DNA of 11,149 nt from Rhodospirillales bacterium (GCA_016776525.1 JADHTD010000064.1:1-11149); one strand, 5' to 3'; positions 1 through 6,580 are shown, numbered from the stretch's first letter. Translations and numbers: made by a program. Notes: generated by a model from the letters alone, not told the origin.

Positions 1-156
1 GATCTCGGCCCCAAGCATCTGGGCCAAGGCTTCACGCCGCTCAAACTGGACGGCGACATCGGACCGCGCACCTTTGATGCTTTCTCCCGCATTAACAAAG
101 CGGCGGGACCGCGGTCATTGACCGAACGGTTTGGGTCGTTTTTGGGGTTTCTTTGA
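1..156 (+). CDS. C-terminal fragment of a probable peptidoglycan-binding domain protein
   Basis: The frame is open from the first base and ends at TGA 154-156, giving the last 51 residues of a protein that begins before the window. The stretch LKLDGDIGPRTFDAFSRI resembles the peptidoglycan-binding repeats (PG_binding_1 or PG_binding_3 type), in which a DGxxGPxT turn is followed by a helix. Such repeats are common at the end of cell-wall hydrolases, including N-acetylmuramidases of the GH108 (secretion activator) type. The tail after it (TERFGSFLGFL) is hydrophobic and aromatic. The wall-binding reading rests on this one motif; the catalytic part, if any, lies outside the window. The gene converges on the minus-strand block to its right. 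Confidence 0.55.
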   Translation, partial: DLGPKHLGQGFTPLKLDGDIGPRTFDAFSRINKAAGPRSLTERFGSFLGFL

Positions 157-165
157 TATGGATTG

Positions 166-205
166 TCCTCAAGCGCCGGGTTTTTCAGTTCCCTCAAACG
201 CCGGG
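166..205. repeat. Near-direct repeat pair, 15 bp, period 25
   Basis: TCCTCAAGCGCCGGG (166-180) recurs as CCCTCAAACGCCGGG (191-205) with two mismatches. The core AAACGCCGGGCG (196-207) is found again, identical over 12 bases, in another intergenic region at 4771-4782. A link to a dispersed repeat family is inference. Confidence 0.5.
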
Positions 206-223
206 CGCACTGCGTGCTTGGCT

Positions 224-241
224 CCGCGAAACGGTTCGCGG
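224..241. repeat. Perfect hairpin, 7-bp stem and 4-base loop
   Basis: CCGCGAA (224-230), loop ACGG, TTCGCGG (235-241). It is GC-rich and not followed by a T run on either strand, so it is not a classic intrinsic terminator. A second stem, AGGCC-N5-GGCCT, lies at 262-276. Confidence 0.55.
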
Positions 242-395
242 CGCGCGGTCGCGCTTGCCTCAGGCCGTTCCGGCCTTCGGATTTTCCCAGGTGCGGTTGG
301 GTGGGGGTCGAGTCCCCGTAAACATGAAAATGCTAAGAAATGATGAGATTTCGCCGCCAGAACACCCCAGTTTTCAACGTTCTCAAATGCTTAGT

Positions 396-435
396 CCGTT
401 TCAAACGGGGGATAAACGCATTGTTTTGATCAAAA
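396..435. repeat. Two palindromes at the 3' end of the small membrane-protein gene
   Basis: CCGTTT-C-AAACGG (396-408) and TTTTGATCAAAA (424-435) lie just downstream of the minus-strand stop codon at 441-443. They could help end transcription of that gene, but neither has the GC stem followed by a T tract expected of a strong intrinsic terminator. Confidence 0.4.
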
Positions 436-440
436 ACGGC

Positions 441-731
441 CTAAAACCCCATGTGGCTAGCGAGATAGGTAAGCCCCAGGATGCCCAGCAGAACCGGCGA
501 GGTGAGCAGCCCGGCGAGGGTCAGCAGCAGGCCGACCACCGCCCAGATGAATTGGCCCATAAAGAGAGCGATGAGGCTGCATATCAGGGCCAGCGGCACG
601 AAAATGTAACCGACGGAGAAAATGCCCAGCAAGCCGAAGCCGACGGCGAAATAGCCGGCAACGGGATGCGACTTGTCGGCGCCGTTGGCGCCGCCCGCAT
701 TGAGGCTCAGTTTGAGAGGATCGTCGGCCAT
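441..731 (-). CDS. Small integral membrane protein, function unknown
   Basis: The protein has 96 residues. A polar N-terminus (about residues 1-24, with DD, DK and SH) precedes a nearly continuous hydrophobic part, residues 25-92, rich in Gly, Leu, Ile, Val and Phe, that should form two or three membrane helices (about 27-46, 47-58 and 62-92). I recognise no family; its Gly-rich short helices resemble small channel-like or stress-envelope proteins, but that is only an impression. The ATG at 729-731 is chosen because the hydrophobic core and the natural MADDPLK start fit it; the frame stays open further upstream but reads through Arg-rich sequence antisense to the end of truA. No Shine-Dalgarno sequence precedes it. 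The gene lies 55 bp after truA and may share its transcript or have its own near-leaderless promoter. Confidence 0.7.
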   Translation of the reverse strand: MADDPLKLSLNAGGANGADKSHPVAGYFAVGFGLLGIFSVGYIFVPLALICSLIALFMGQFIWAVVGLLLTLAGLLTSPVLLGILGLTYLASHMGF

Positions 732-738
732 GGGGATG

Positions 739-785
739 AGTATACAGTCTCGGTCCGGCGGCGAAACATAAAATGAGATGTATAC
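739..785 (-). promoter_or_regulatory. Candidate promoter of the small membrane-protein gene with duplicated GTATAC
   Basis: On the minus strand TATACT (739-744) matches the -10 consensus at five of six positions. A start seven bases downstream would fall on the A of the ATG at 731, giving a leaderless message. No good -35 is visible. The 6-bp palindrome GTATAC occurs at 740-745 and again at 780-785, 40 bp apart (about four helical turns), overlapping this region. Confidence 0.3.
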
Positions 786-786
786 G

Positions 787-1524
787 TTAATACACAACCT
801 CGACCAGATAGAGGCCGTCGGGCGGCGCCGTCGGCCCGCCCTTGGTGCGGTCACAGGCCTCCAGCGCGGTTTTGACATCAGCCGCCGTCCATTTGCCCTC
901 GCCGACCAGTTTGAGGGTGCCGACCATGTTGCGCACCTGATGATGCATGAAAGACCGCGCCCGGGCGGTGATGGAAATAGTCTCGCCGTCGCGGCTGACG
1001 GCCAGCTGATCCAGGGTCTTCAGCGGCGACTTGGCCTGGCAGGTGGCGGCCCGGAAGGTGGAAAAGTCGTGACGGCCGATGAGCCCTTGCGCCGCTTCGT
1101 GCATGGCCCCGGCGTCAAGCGCCTGCGGCACCCGCCAGCTGCGGCCCTTGTCGAGGGCCAGCGGGGACCGGCGGTTGGTGATGCGGTAGAGATAGGCGCG
1201 TTCCTTGGCATCGAAGCGGGCCTCGAAATCCGGCGGCACCACTTCGGCGGAGAGCACCGCCACCGGCGCCGGTTTCATATGGAAATTGATGGCGTTTTGC
1301 ACGGTGTCCGCCGCATGATCCCCGGCCAAATCAATATGCGCCACCTGGCCCAGGGCATGCACCCCGGTATCGGTGCGGCCCGCCCCGTGCAGGGTGACGG
1401 TCTCACCGGAAAAAGCGGCAATGGCTTGCTCCATCACCTGCTGTACGCCGAGGCCGTTTTCCTGGCGCTGCCAGCCGACAAAGGGGCCGCCGTCATATTC
1501 GATGGTCAGTTTGAAACGGGTCAT
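787..1524 (-). CDS. truA: tRNA pseudouridine(38-40) synthase TruA
   Basis: TruA turns uridines 38, 39 and 40 of the tRNA anticodon stem-loop into pseudouridine, in the cytoplasm and without a cofactor. The 245-residue length is typical of the family. The start reads MTRFKLTIEYDG, followed by F(V)GWQRQ, the usual TruA opening. The catalytic motif GAGRTDTGVHA lies at residues 47-57, with Asp52 as the nucleophile. The second half carries RSFMHHQVRNMVG, the conserved core helix, and ends APPDGLYLVEVVY. ATG at 1524 is six bases after the fmt stop, so translation is probably coupled. The order def, fmt, truA is common in alphaproteobacteria. Nothing looks missing. Confidence 0.97.
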   Translation of the reverse strand: MTRFKLTIEYDGGPFVGWQRQENGLGVQQVMEQAIAAFSGETVTLHGAGRTDTGVHALGQVAHIDLAGDHAADTVQNAINFHMKPAPVAVLSAEVVPPDFEARFDAKERAYLYRITNRRSPLALDKGRSWRVPQALDAGAMHEAAQGLIGRHDFSTFRAATCQAKSPLKTLDQLAVSRDGETISITARARSFMHHQVRNMVGTLKLVGEGKWTAADVKTALEACDRTKGGPTAPPDGLYLVEVVY

Positions 1525-1530
1525 GGCGGG

Positions 1531-2457
1531 CTATTCCAACACCGTGCCCGGCGGCAGGTCAAAGCCGCGCAGGAAGGCGTCCGCCGCCACCGGCCCCTTG
1601 CCGGGGCGCTGCACCCGGGTCAGGCGCAAGGCGTCGTCGCCGCAGGCCACGGTCAGGCTGCCGTCCAGCACCGTGCCCGGCGCACCGGACCCGTCAACGA
1701 CGTCCGCCGCCAGCACTTTTATCTTTTGCAGGGCGCTTCCGGCCATAACTTCGAACCAGGTTCCCGGCCAGGGATCGAAGGCCCGCACCCGGCGTTCCAG
1801 CTCGGCCGCCGTTTGCCCCCAGTCGAGGCGGCCTTCCTGGCGGCTCAGTTTATGGGCATAGGTGACGCCGTCTTCCGGCTGTGGGGTCGCCGTCAGGGTT
1901 GCGGCTTGAAGGCCGTCGAGGGCCTCCACAATCAACCGCGCGCCCAGCGCCGACAACGCGTCGTGCAGGCCGCCGCCGGTGGTCTGCGGCGTCATGGGAA
2001 CGGCCTCGGCCAGCAGCATAGCCCCGGCATCCAGGGCTTCGATCACCTGCATGATGGTTACCCCGGTCTCCGCATCGCCGGCCAGGATGGCCCGCTGGAT
2101 GGGGGCGGCGCCCCGCCAGCGGGGCAGCAGCGAGGCGTGCACATTGATGCAGCCGAGGCTGGGCGCGTCGAGCACCGCCTTCGGCAAAATCAGCCCGTAG
2201 GCGGCAACCACCGCGCAGTCGGCTTCGAGGTCGGCGAAGGCGGCCTGATCCTCGGCGCCTTTCAGGTTGGCGGGCGTGCGGACGGCCAGGCCCTGGTCCT
2301 CGGCGAAGGCATGCACCGGCGAGCGGTGTTCCTTCTGTCCCCGGCCGGCCGGCCGCGGCGGCTGGGCGTAGACGCAGGCGATCTCGTGCCCGGCGTCCAG
2401 CAGGGCGGCCAGGATCGGCACGGAGAAATCGGGGCTTCCCATGAAGACCAGCCGCAT
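1531..2457 (-). CDS. fmt: Methionyl-tRNA formyltransferase Fmt
   Basis: Fmt transfers a formyl group from 10-formyltetrahydrofolate to initiator Met-tRNA. The N-terminal Rossmann-like domain opens MRLVFMGSPDFSVPIL. The active site follows: Asn105 and His107 in CINVHASLLPRWRGAAPIQR, and Asp143 in EALDAG. The C-terminal OB-fold tRNA-binding domain covers about residues 205-308 (LSRQEGRLDWG ... AFDPWPGTWFEV). I start at ATG 2457 (308 residues) rather than ATG 2466 (311 residues), because AGGGG on the minus strand abuts the upstream ATG but lies a proper nine bases before the second, and because homologues begin with MRxVFMG. The gene follows def by 42 bp and runs into truA. Confidence 0.96.
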   Translation of the reverse strand: MRLVFMGSPDFSVPILAALLDAGHEIACVYAQPPRPAGRGQKEHRSPVHAFAEDQGLAVRTPANLKGAEDQAAFADLEADCAVVAAYGLILPKAVLDAPSLGCINVHASLLPRWRGAAPIQRAILAGDAETGVTIMQVIEALDAGAMLLAEAVPMTPQTTGGGLHDALSALGARLIVEALDGLQAATLTATPQPEDGVTYAHKLSRQEGRLDWGQTAAELERRVRAFDPWPGTWFEVMAGSALQKIKVLAADVVDGSGAPGTVLDGSLTVACGDDALRLTRVQRPGKGPVAADAFLRGFDLPPGTVLE

Positions 2458-2499
2458 CTTAGTCATCCCCTGTTGTTGGTTCCGGAGGGCCTCAAGCCG

Positions 2500-3024
2500 T
2501 CAGGCCGAGACCACCTCACCCAGTTTTTTCGACTTGGTCAGTTTACGCAGAATGATGTTGCGTTTCAGCGACGAAATGTGATCGACGAAGAGAGTGCCTT
2601 CCAGGTGGTCCATCTCATGCTGGACACAGACGGCCAGGATGCCGTCGGCTTCCAGTTCGCGGATTTCGTTCTCCCGGTCCAGGTAGCGCACCCGCACAGC
2701 CGACGGGCGGGTCACTTCCGCATAATGATCGGGCAGCGACAGGCAGCCTTCCTCGCGGGTGATGTCTTCATCGGATTCCCAGACCACTTCCGGATTGGCC
2801 AGGGCCATCGGCTGCGATTCTTCGTCGTCTTTCGAAACATCGACGACGATGACCCGCTTGAGAACGCCCACCTGCGGCGCCGCCAGGCCGATACCGTGGG
2901 CCGCGTACATGCTTTCCAGCATGTCGTCCATCAGCCGGACGACATCGGCGTCGACGCGCTCGACAGGCTCGGCCTGTGCTTTCAGGCGCGGGTCGGGGGC
3001 AACGATGATCGGCAGTACCGCCAT
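2500..3024 (-). CDS. def: Peptide deformylase Def
   Basis: Def removes the N-formyl group from nascent proteins as they leave the ribosome and is the partner of Fmt next door. All three family motifs are present: GIGLAAPQ (residues 44-51), EGCLSLP (92-98) with the metal ligand Cys94, and QHEMDHLEG with the HExxH site, in which His136 and His140 bind the metal and Glu137 is catalytic. The 174-residue length is normal. I use ATG 3024 because homologues begin MAxLPI, so the mature core starts there. An in-frame TTG at 3042, preceded by AGGA, would add six residues (MKAEQS) and cannot be excluded. The C-terminus extends through a basic stretch (SLKRNIILRKLTKSKK) before ending. Confidence 0.96.
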   Translation of the reverse strand: MAVLPIIVAPDPRLKAQAEPVERVDADVVRLMDDMLESMYAAHGIGLAAPQVGVLKRVIVVDVSKDDEESQPMALANPEVVWESDEDITREEGCLSLPDHYAEVTRPSAVRVRYLDRENEIRELEADGILAVCVQHEMDHLEGTLFVDHISSLKRNIILRKLTKSKKLGEVVSA

Positions 3025-3058
3025 ACTCTGCTCAGCCTTCAATTAATCCTGGGCCAAC

Positions 3059-3087
3059 CAGATATGGTTTTACGCCCCAACCGTCAA
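3059..3087 (-). promoter_or_regulatory. Candidate promoter of def-fmt-truA
   Basis: On the minus strand TTGACG (3082-3087, five of six to the -35 consensus) and TATCTG (3059-3064, a weak -10) are separated by 17 bp. A start near 3052 would leave a leader of about 28 bases to the def ATG. The -10 lies inside an imperfect dyad, AACCA-N4-TGGTT (3056-3069), which could be an operator or chance. Confidence 0.35.
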
Positions 3088-3108
3088 GCCCGGAGCGCCC
3101 TGAGGGTG

Positions 3109-4659
3109 TCAGGTTGCCGGTTGCGGATTAAGGCCAAAGCCGGGATGCTGGTCCGGCGCCTCGCCGACGGCATCGGTCATTTCATCGCGGAAATCGCGGG
3201 CGATGTTGATGAACTCCTCTTCCACCGCTTGCAGGGCTTCGACCACATCCGGATCGAAGTGGCTGCCCTTGCCGTCCAAGATGATCCCGATGGCTTTGTC
3301 ATGGGGGAAGGCCGGTTTGTAGACCCGCTTGGAAATCAGCGCGTCATAGACATCGGCCACCGCCATGAGGCGGCCCGACATGGGTATGGCGTCCCCCTTG
3401 AGCCCCTTCGGATAGCCGGAACCATCCCATTTCTCATGGTGGGTCTGGGCGATCTCGCCGGCCAGGCGCAGGAAGGAATTGGTGCCCAGTTCCCCTTCCG
3501 CCACCGACAGGGCCTCGGCCCCCAGCGCCGCATGGGTCTTCATGATGGCAAATTCCTCGTCGGTCAGCTTGCCGGGCTTGAGCAATATGGCGTCGGGAAT
3601 ACCGACCTTACCGACGTCATGCAGCGGCGCCGACTTGAACAGCAGGTCGATGAGCTCGTCGTCCAGCTGATCCCTGAAGCGGGGATGCTCACACAGGTGT
3701 TCGGCCAGCACCCGGACATAGCGTTGGGTGCGCAGGATATGGGCGCCGGTTTCGTTATCGCGGGTCTCGGCCAGGGTGGCCAGCGACAGGATGGTGACGT
3801 CACGGGTGAGCTGCACCTCGGCATTAATCTCGCGCAGGCCTTGGACCATGGCGTTGGTGTGTTTGGCCATGATACCGAATTCGTCATTGGTGCCGACCGG
3901 CACCGAGCCGTCCAAACATCCCCTGGTGGCTTCTTCCAGGACCGTCGTTTCGTTGGTGAAAAAGAAACGCAGGTTGCGGGTGAAGGAATAGATAACGTTC
4001 ATCACATGGGCCAGGATGATGGCAACGATGAAGGCGATTTCGGCCAGGATGTAACGCTGGGCATCTTCCAGGGAGACCGTATCGCCGACCTCCCTCAGCC
4101 ATTCCAGGTCCTTGTTGATGACCAGGAAGACGACCAGCAGGATGAAAAAGACGCTGGCCGCCGCCACCAGGCCCAGCTTGCCCGACAGCGGGAAGTATTT
4201 ATCGTCCAGTTTCAGGTGGCGGCCGGTTTCCTGGAAGCGCCGCACCAGATGGCGTTCCCAGGCCAGCGCCAGGTCGATGGAGGTGAAGAAGCCCAGCGTC
4301 AGCAGGCCGACGACCACCTTCAGGCCGCTGACCGCCGGGAAGCCGTAGACGATCAGGTTGAAGAGCGACAGGAAAACCCCGGCGGCGACAAAGAGGGCGA
4401 ACTCGGACAGGAAGACCCGTTTGGTCTGCACCTTTTCATCGGCGCCTTCGGCCCACAGGGCGCGCAGGGGAAAGCGTAAGGCGAACTGCACCAACATGGT
4501 GCCGAACAACGGCACCAGAAGCTGGGTCAGGGTCAGGGTTTCCAGGTACGGGCAGACCTGAATGCCGTAAAAGGCCATGATGGCGGCGCCGGTGATGTAA
4601 TGGACGGCGGCGCGGCGCAGCATGTTTTCCGAATCGGCTTTGATTTCGGCCTCGGCCAT
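3109..4659 (-). CDS. Membrane-anchored HD-GYP domain protein, probable cyclic-di-GMP phosphodiesterase
   Basis: The protein has 516 residues. The N-terminal half is hydrophobic, with about six membrane helices (roughly 21-38, 43-65, 84-107, 110-133, 163-182, 203-225) and no recognised ligand domain. A HAMP-like linker follows (about 226-280). The HD-GYP domain covers about 285-490 and keeps its expected residues: ETGAH (His307), the HD pair His347-Asp348 in LHDVGKVGIPD, KTH (His376), QTHHEKWDGSGYPKG (His407, His408, GYP 415-417) and Asp436 in VADVYDA. An intact site predicts cleavage of cyclic-di-GMP at the inner membrane; the signal sensed is unknown. I chose ATG 4659 because it has a strong ribosome site; more upstream ATGs do not. 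The gene lies between rmuC and def, where many relatives have nothing. Confidence 0.9.
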   Translation of the reverse strand: MAEAEIKADSENMLRRAAVHYITGAAIMAFYGIQVCPYLETLTLTQLLVPLFGTMLVQFALRFPLRALWAEGADEKVQTKRVFLSEFALFVAAGVFLSLFNLIVYGFPAVSGLKVVVGLLTLGFFTSIDLALAWERHLVRRFQETGRHLKLDDKYFPLSGKLGLVAAASVFFILLVVFLVINKDLEWLREVGDTVSLEDAQRYILAEIAFIVAIILAHVMNVIYSFTRNLRFFFTNETTVLEEATRGCLDGSVPVGTNDEFGIMAKHTNAMVQGLREINAEVQLTRDVTILSLATLAETRDNETGAHILRTQRYVRVLAEHLCEHPRFRDQLDDELIDLLFKSAPLHDVGKVGIPDAILLKPGKLTDEEFAIMKTHAALGAEALSVAEGELGTNSFLRLAGEIAQTHHEKWDGSGYPKGLKGDAIPMSGRLMAVADVYDALISKRVYKPAFPHDKAIGIILDGKGSHFDPDVVEALQAVEEEFINIARDFRDEMTDAVGEAPDQHPGFGLNPQPAT

Positions 4660-4663
4660 GGTT

Positions 4664-4677
4664 CTCCCTCTCCGCTC
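4664..4677 (-). promoter_or_regulatory. Strong ribosome binding site that fixes the HD-GYP start
   Basis: The minus strand reads GGAGCGGAGAGGGAG then AACC and ATG, so AGGGAG (4664-4669) lies four to five bases before the start codon at 4659. This decides for 4659 over the in-frame upstream ATGs near 4689 and 4743, which have no such site. Confidence 0.7.
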
Positions 4678-4705
4678 CCGAATATTCATATGGGGATTAT
4701 CATAT

Positions 4706-4731
4706 CCTATCGCTACCCCTATTCCGATAGG
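4706..4731. repeat. Inverted repeat CCTATCG-N12-CGATAGG, operator candidate
   Basis: Perfect 7-bp arms at 4706-4712 and 4725-4731 are 19 bp apart, close to two helical turns. A third partial copy, CCTAT (4718-4722), forms an inner hairpin with ATAGG (4727-4731). It lies beside the candidate -10 of the HD-GYP gene, a position suited to a dimeric regulator. Confidence 0.45.
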
Positions 4732-4760
4732 CTTTTCAAACACTTTTACTTCACATTTGT

Positions 4761-4772
4761 TTTATGCATAAA
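4761..4772. repeat. Perfect 12-bp palindrome TTTATGCATAAA
   Basis: TTTATGCATAAA reads the same on both strands and lies about 83 bp before the rmuC start. It is directly followed by GCCGGGCG; its last three bases begin the 12-bp motif shared with 196-207. It could be a protein-binding site or part of a repeat. Confidence 0.45.
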
Positions 4773-4854
4773 CGCCGGGCGGGCCGGATTATTCCCTCAA
4801 TTTGCCTTTCGACGGAGCCTCGGGCATGGTGACGGCAGAGGGAGCCTGCCGCCT

Positions 4855-5949
4855 ATGGAAACCGCTTATCTGATTATCGCCGTGCTGGCCCTGGCCCTGG
4901 TCGGGGTGACGGTCCTGGCCTTGCGCGCCGGTCAATCGAAGCCGGATGAGTCGGCGGAACGGCTGGCCGCCGCCCAGGCCGAACTGGCCGGGCGCCTGCA
5001 ACAACTGAGCGAAAGCCACGCGGCCTCTCAGGCGCAGCTCAACCGCACCCTGGAAGAGCGTTTGGACGGGGTTTCCAAACGCCTCGGCGACGGCCTCAAC
5101 CATCATACCGAAAAGACCGGCAAGACCATGAAGGAGCTGCATGAGCGCCTGGCCGTCATCGACTCCGCCCAGAAGAACATTACCGAACTGTCGGAACAGG
5201 TGGTGAGCTTGCAGGATATCCTGTCCAACAAGCAAAGCCGGGGGGCCTTCGGCGAGATTCAGCTGAACGATCTGGTGACCGCCGTGCTGCCGCCGTCGGC
5301 TTATAGCTTCCAGGCGACGCTGGCCAATAACAAACGGGCCGACTGCCTGCTGGTCCTGCCCAATCCACCGGGGCCGATCGTCATCGATTCCAAGTTTCCC
5401 CTGGAAAGTTACGAGGCGCTGCGCACCGCCACGACGGATGCCGAGAAAACGCAGGCTGCGCGCAGTTTCTCCGCCGATGTCATCAAGCATGTGCGCGACA
5501 TCGCCGAGAAATACATCATCCCCGGCGAAACCGCCGAATCGGCGCTGATGTTCCTGCCGTCGGAAGCGGTCTATGCGGAATTGCACGCCAACTTCCGCAA
5601 CGTCGTCGAGGAATCCTACCGCCGCCGCGTCTGGATTGTCTCGCCGACGACCCTGTGGGCGACCCTCAACACCATCCGCGCCGTCCTCAAAGACGTCCAC
5701 ATGCGCGAGCAGGCCGGTGTCATCCAGACCGAGGTGCTGAAGATGCTGGAAGACGTCGGAAGGCTCGACAAACGGGTCGGCAGCCTGGAAACCCATTTCC
5801 GTCAGGCCGGAGACGACATCAAGGCCATCCGCACCTCGACGGACAAGATCACCCGCAAGGGCGGCCGCATCGAGGAGATGCAGCTGGGCGAAGTCGAACC
5901 CGACGAGGCCCTCGCCCCGGCCCGCCCGCAGCTGCGGACGGTGGAATAA
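4855..5949 (+). CDS. rmuC: DNA recombination protein RmuC
   Basis: The protein has 364 residues in the usual RmuC order: one N-terminal membrane helix (about 4-24, LIIAVLALALVGVTVLALRA), a long helical coiled-coil part rich in Ala, Gln, Glu and Leu (about 30-125), and the RmuC nuclease-like domain (about 128-340). The domain shows RGAFGEIQL (Glu134), RADCLL (Asp163) and VIDSKFPLESYEAL (Asp178 and Lys180), which fit a PD-(D/E)xK fold, then IPGETAESALMFLPSEAVYAE-like and RRVWIVSPTTLWATL segments. In Escherichia coli RmuC limits DNA inversion at short inverted repeats. ATG 4855 is chosen because the membrane helix begins at once; AGGGAG lies 11 bases upstream, rather far. The gene is divergent from the HD-GYP gene and convergent with recR. 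Confidence 0.93.
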   Translation: METAYLIIAVLALALVGVTVLALRAGQSKPDESAERLAAAQAELAGRLQQLSESHAASQAQLNRTLEERLDGVSKRLGDGLNHHTEKTGKTMKELHERLAVIDSAQKNITELSEQVVSLQDILSNKQSRGAFGEIQLNDLVTAVLPPSAYSFQATLANNKRADCLLVLPNPPGPIVIDSKFPLESYEALRTATTDAEKTQAARSFSADVIKHVRDIAEKYIIPGETAESALMFLPSEAVYAELHANFRNVVEESYRRRVWIVSPTTLWATLNTIRAVLKDVHMREQAGVIQTEVLKMLEDVGRLDKRVGSLETHFRQAGDDIKAIRTSTDKITRKGGRIEEMQLGEVEPDEALAPARPQLRTVE

Positions 5950-5963
5950 TCTTTTAACTCTTA

Positions 5964-5985
5964 GAAAATTATACCGGCCGCCGGT
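5964..5985 (-). terminator. Possible weak terminator at the recR end
   Basis: On the minus strand ACCGG-CGG-CCGGT (5973-5985) forms a 5-bp stem over the last recR codons and is followed by ATAATTTTC. The T run is short. The same stem read on the plus strand could serve rmuC, which ends 23 bases before it. Confidence 0.3.
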
Positions 5986-6562
5986 CTTTCAGCGCCGCGC
6001 TCAGGGTGCCGTCGTCCAGGTAGTCCAACTCGCCGCCGACCGGCACGCCGTGGGCCAGCCCCGAGACGGTGACGCCGCTCCCGGATAGGCGGTCGGCGAT
6101 GTAGTGCGCCGTCGTCTGGCCGTCGACGGTGGCGTTGGTGGCCAGCACCACCTCTTTGACGGCAGCGTCCTTGGCCCGTGAAATAAGATCGGGGATATTG
6201 AGGTCTTCCGGCCCGACCCCGTCCAGCGCCGACAGGGTGCCGCCCAATACATGGTAGCAGCCCTTGAACGAGACCGTACGCTCCAAGGCCCACAGGTCGG
6301 CGACGTCTTCGACGACGCAGATAACCGACGGATCGCGTTTCGGGTCGGTGCAGATGGCACAGGGATCCTGGGTGCCCAGGTTGCCGCAGGTCGAGCATGT
6401 TTTGATGGCCTCGGCGGCATCGTTCAGCGCCCGGGCCAGGGGCTGCAGCAGGGATTCCTTACGCTTGATCAGAAACAGGGCGGCGCGGCGCGCCGAGCGC
6501 GGCCCCAGCCCCGGCAGTTTGGCCAGGCGCTGGATCAATTGTTCGATGGTGGGATCAGACAT
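5969..6562 (-). CDS. recR: Recombination mediator protein RecR
   Basis: RecR works with RecO (and RecF) to load RecA on single-stranded gaps coated with SSB. The 197-residue protein has every expected part: the helix-hairpin-helix (about residues 8-30, LAKLPGLGPRSARRAALFL), the zinc finger with Cys56, Cys59, Cys68 and Cys71 (CSTCGNLGTQDPCAIC), and a Toprim domain from about 78 to 172 with ICVVED, followed by the C-terminal segment GLAHGVPVGGELDYLDDGTLSAAL. ATG 6562 is 18 bases after the ybaB stop, so the two are surely one transcript. The classical order dnaX, ybaB, recR is kept, but with a foreign-strand gene between dnaX and ybaB here. Confidence 0.97.
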   Translation of the reverse strand: MSDPTIEQLIQRLAKLPGLGPRSARRAALFLIKRKESLLQPLARALNDAAEAIKTCSTCGNLGTQDPCAICTDPKRDPSVICVVEDVADLWALERTVSFKGCYHVLGGTLSALDGVGPEDLNIPDLISRAKDAAVKEVVLATNATVDGQTTAHYIADRLSGSGVTVSGLAHGVPVGGELDYLDDGTLSAALKDRRPV

Positions 6563-6580
6563 CGGTCTCTTTGAGCAGAC

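Larger units (their letters stand above)
157..440. other. Structured gene-free spacer between convergent genes
   Basis: This 284-bp stretch lies between two gene ends, so it needs to hold only terminators, yet it is rich in symmetry. It has a near-direct repeat (166-180 and 191-205), a 7-bp stem with a 4-base loop (224-241), a 5-bp stem (262-276), a GGGG/CCCC stem with a T-arm-like loop (303-317), the odd palindrome CCGTTT-C-AAACGG (396-408) and the perfect palindrome TTTTGATCAAAA (424-435). Open frames through it look unlike protein: they are rich in Arg, Gln and Pro and lack a credible start. It could be a dispersed intergenic repeat, a small RNA, or the decayed remains of a gene; the sequence alone cannot decide. 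Confidence 0.5.
4660..4854. promoter_or_regulatory. AT-rich divergent promoter region between the HD-GYP gene and rmuC
   Basis: This 195-bp spacer is clearly richer in A and T than its flanks. On the minus strand TATGAT (4699-4704) is a five-of-six -10 candidate for the HD-GYP gene, with only a weak -35. I see no convincing promoter for rmuC, though the tract 4733-4773 is AT-rich enough to hold one. It contains the dyads listed separately. Confidence 0.45.

Noticed and set aside
303..317. GGGG-GTCGAGT-CCCC, like a tRNA or tmRNA T-arm
   Set aside because: No matching acceptor stem, D-arm or anticodon arm is found nearby and no CCA end follows; the first T of the loop is also missing. A similar phrase, GGTTGGGGTCGAGTCTCC, occurs inside dnaX at about 8452, which argues for chance.
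153..776. Open frame of 207 codons on the plus strand across the spacer and the small membrane-protein gene
   Set aside because: Half is antisense to the 96-residue membrane protein, and the product is dominated by Gln, Glu, Arg and Gly without any recognisable start or domain.
778..4479. A 1,233-codon open frame on the plus strand, antisense to truA, fmt, def and most of the HD-GYP gene
   Set aside because: All four minus-strand genes share one reading frame and the antisense frame is codon-aligned with them, so its stops would need TTA, CTA or TCA codons, which these GC-rich genes avoid. The product is rich in His, Gln, Gly and Arg and looks like no protein. It ends where the HD-GYP gene uses a TTA leucine codon.
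4600..4854. Longer N-terminus for rmuC starting before the divergent spacer
   Set aside because: It would overlap the HD-GYP gene and its ribosome site, and the RmuC membrane helix begins right after ATG 4855.
4789..5796. Minus-strand open frame of 335 codons opposite rmuC
   Set aside because: It is codon-aligned antisense of rmuC, and its His-, Gln- and Gly-rich product has the look of a shadow frame.
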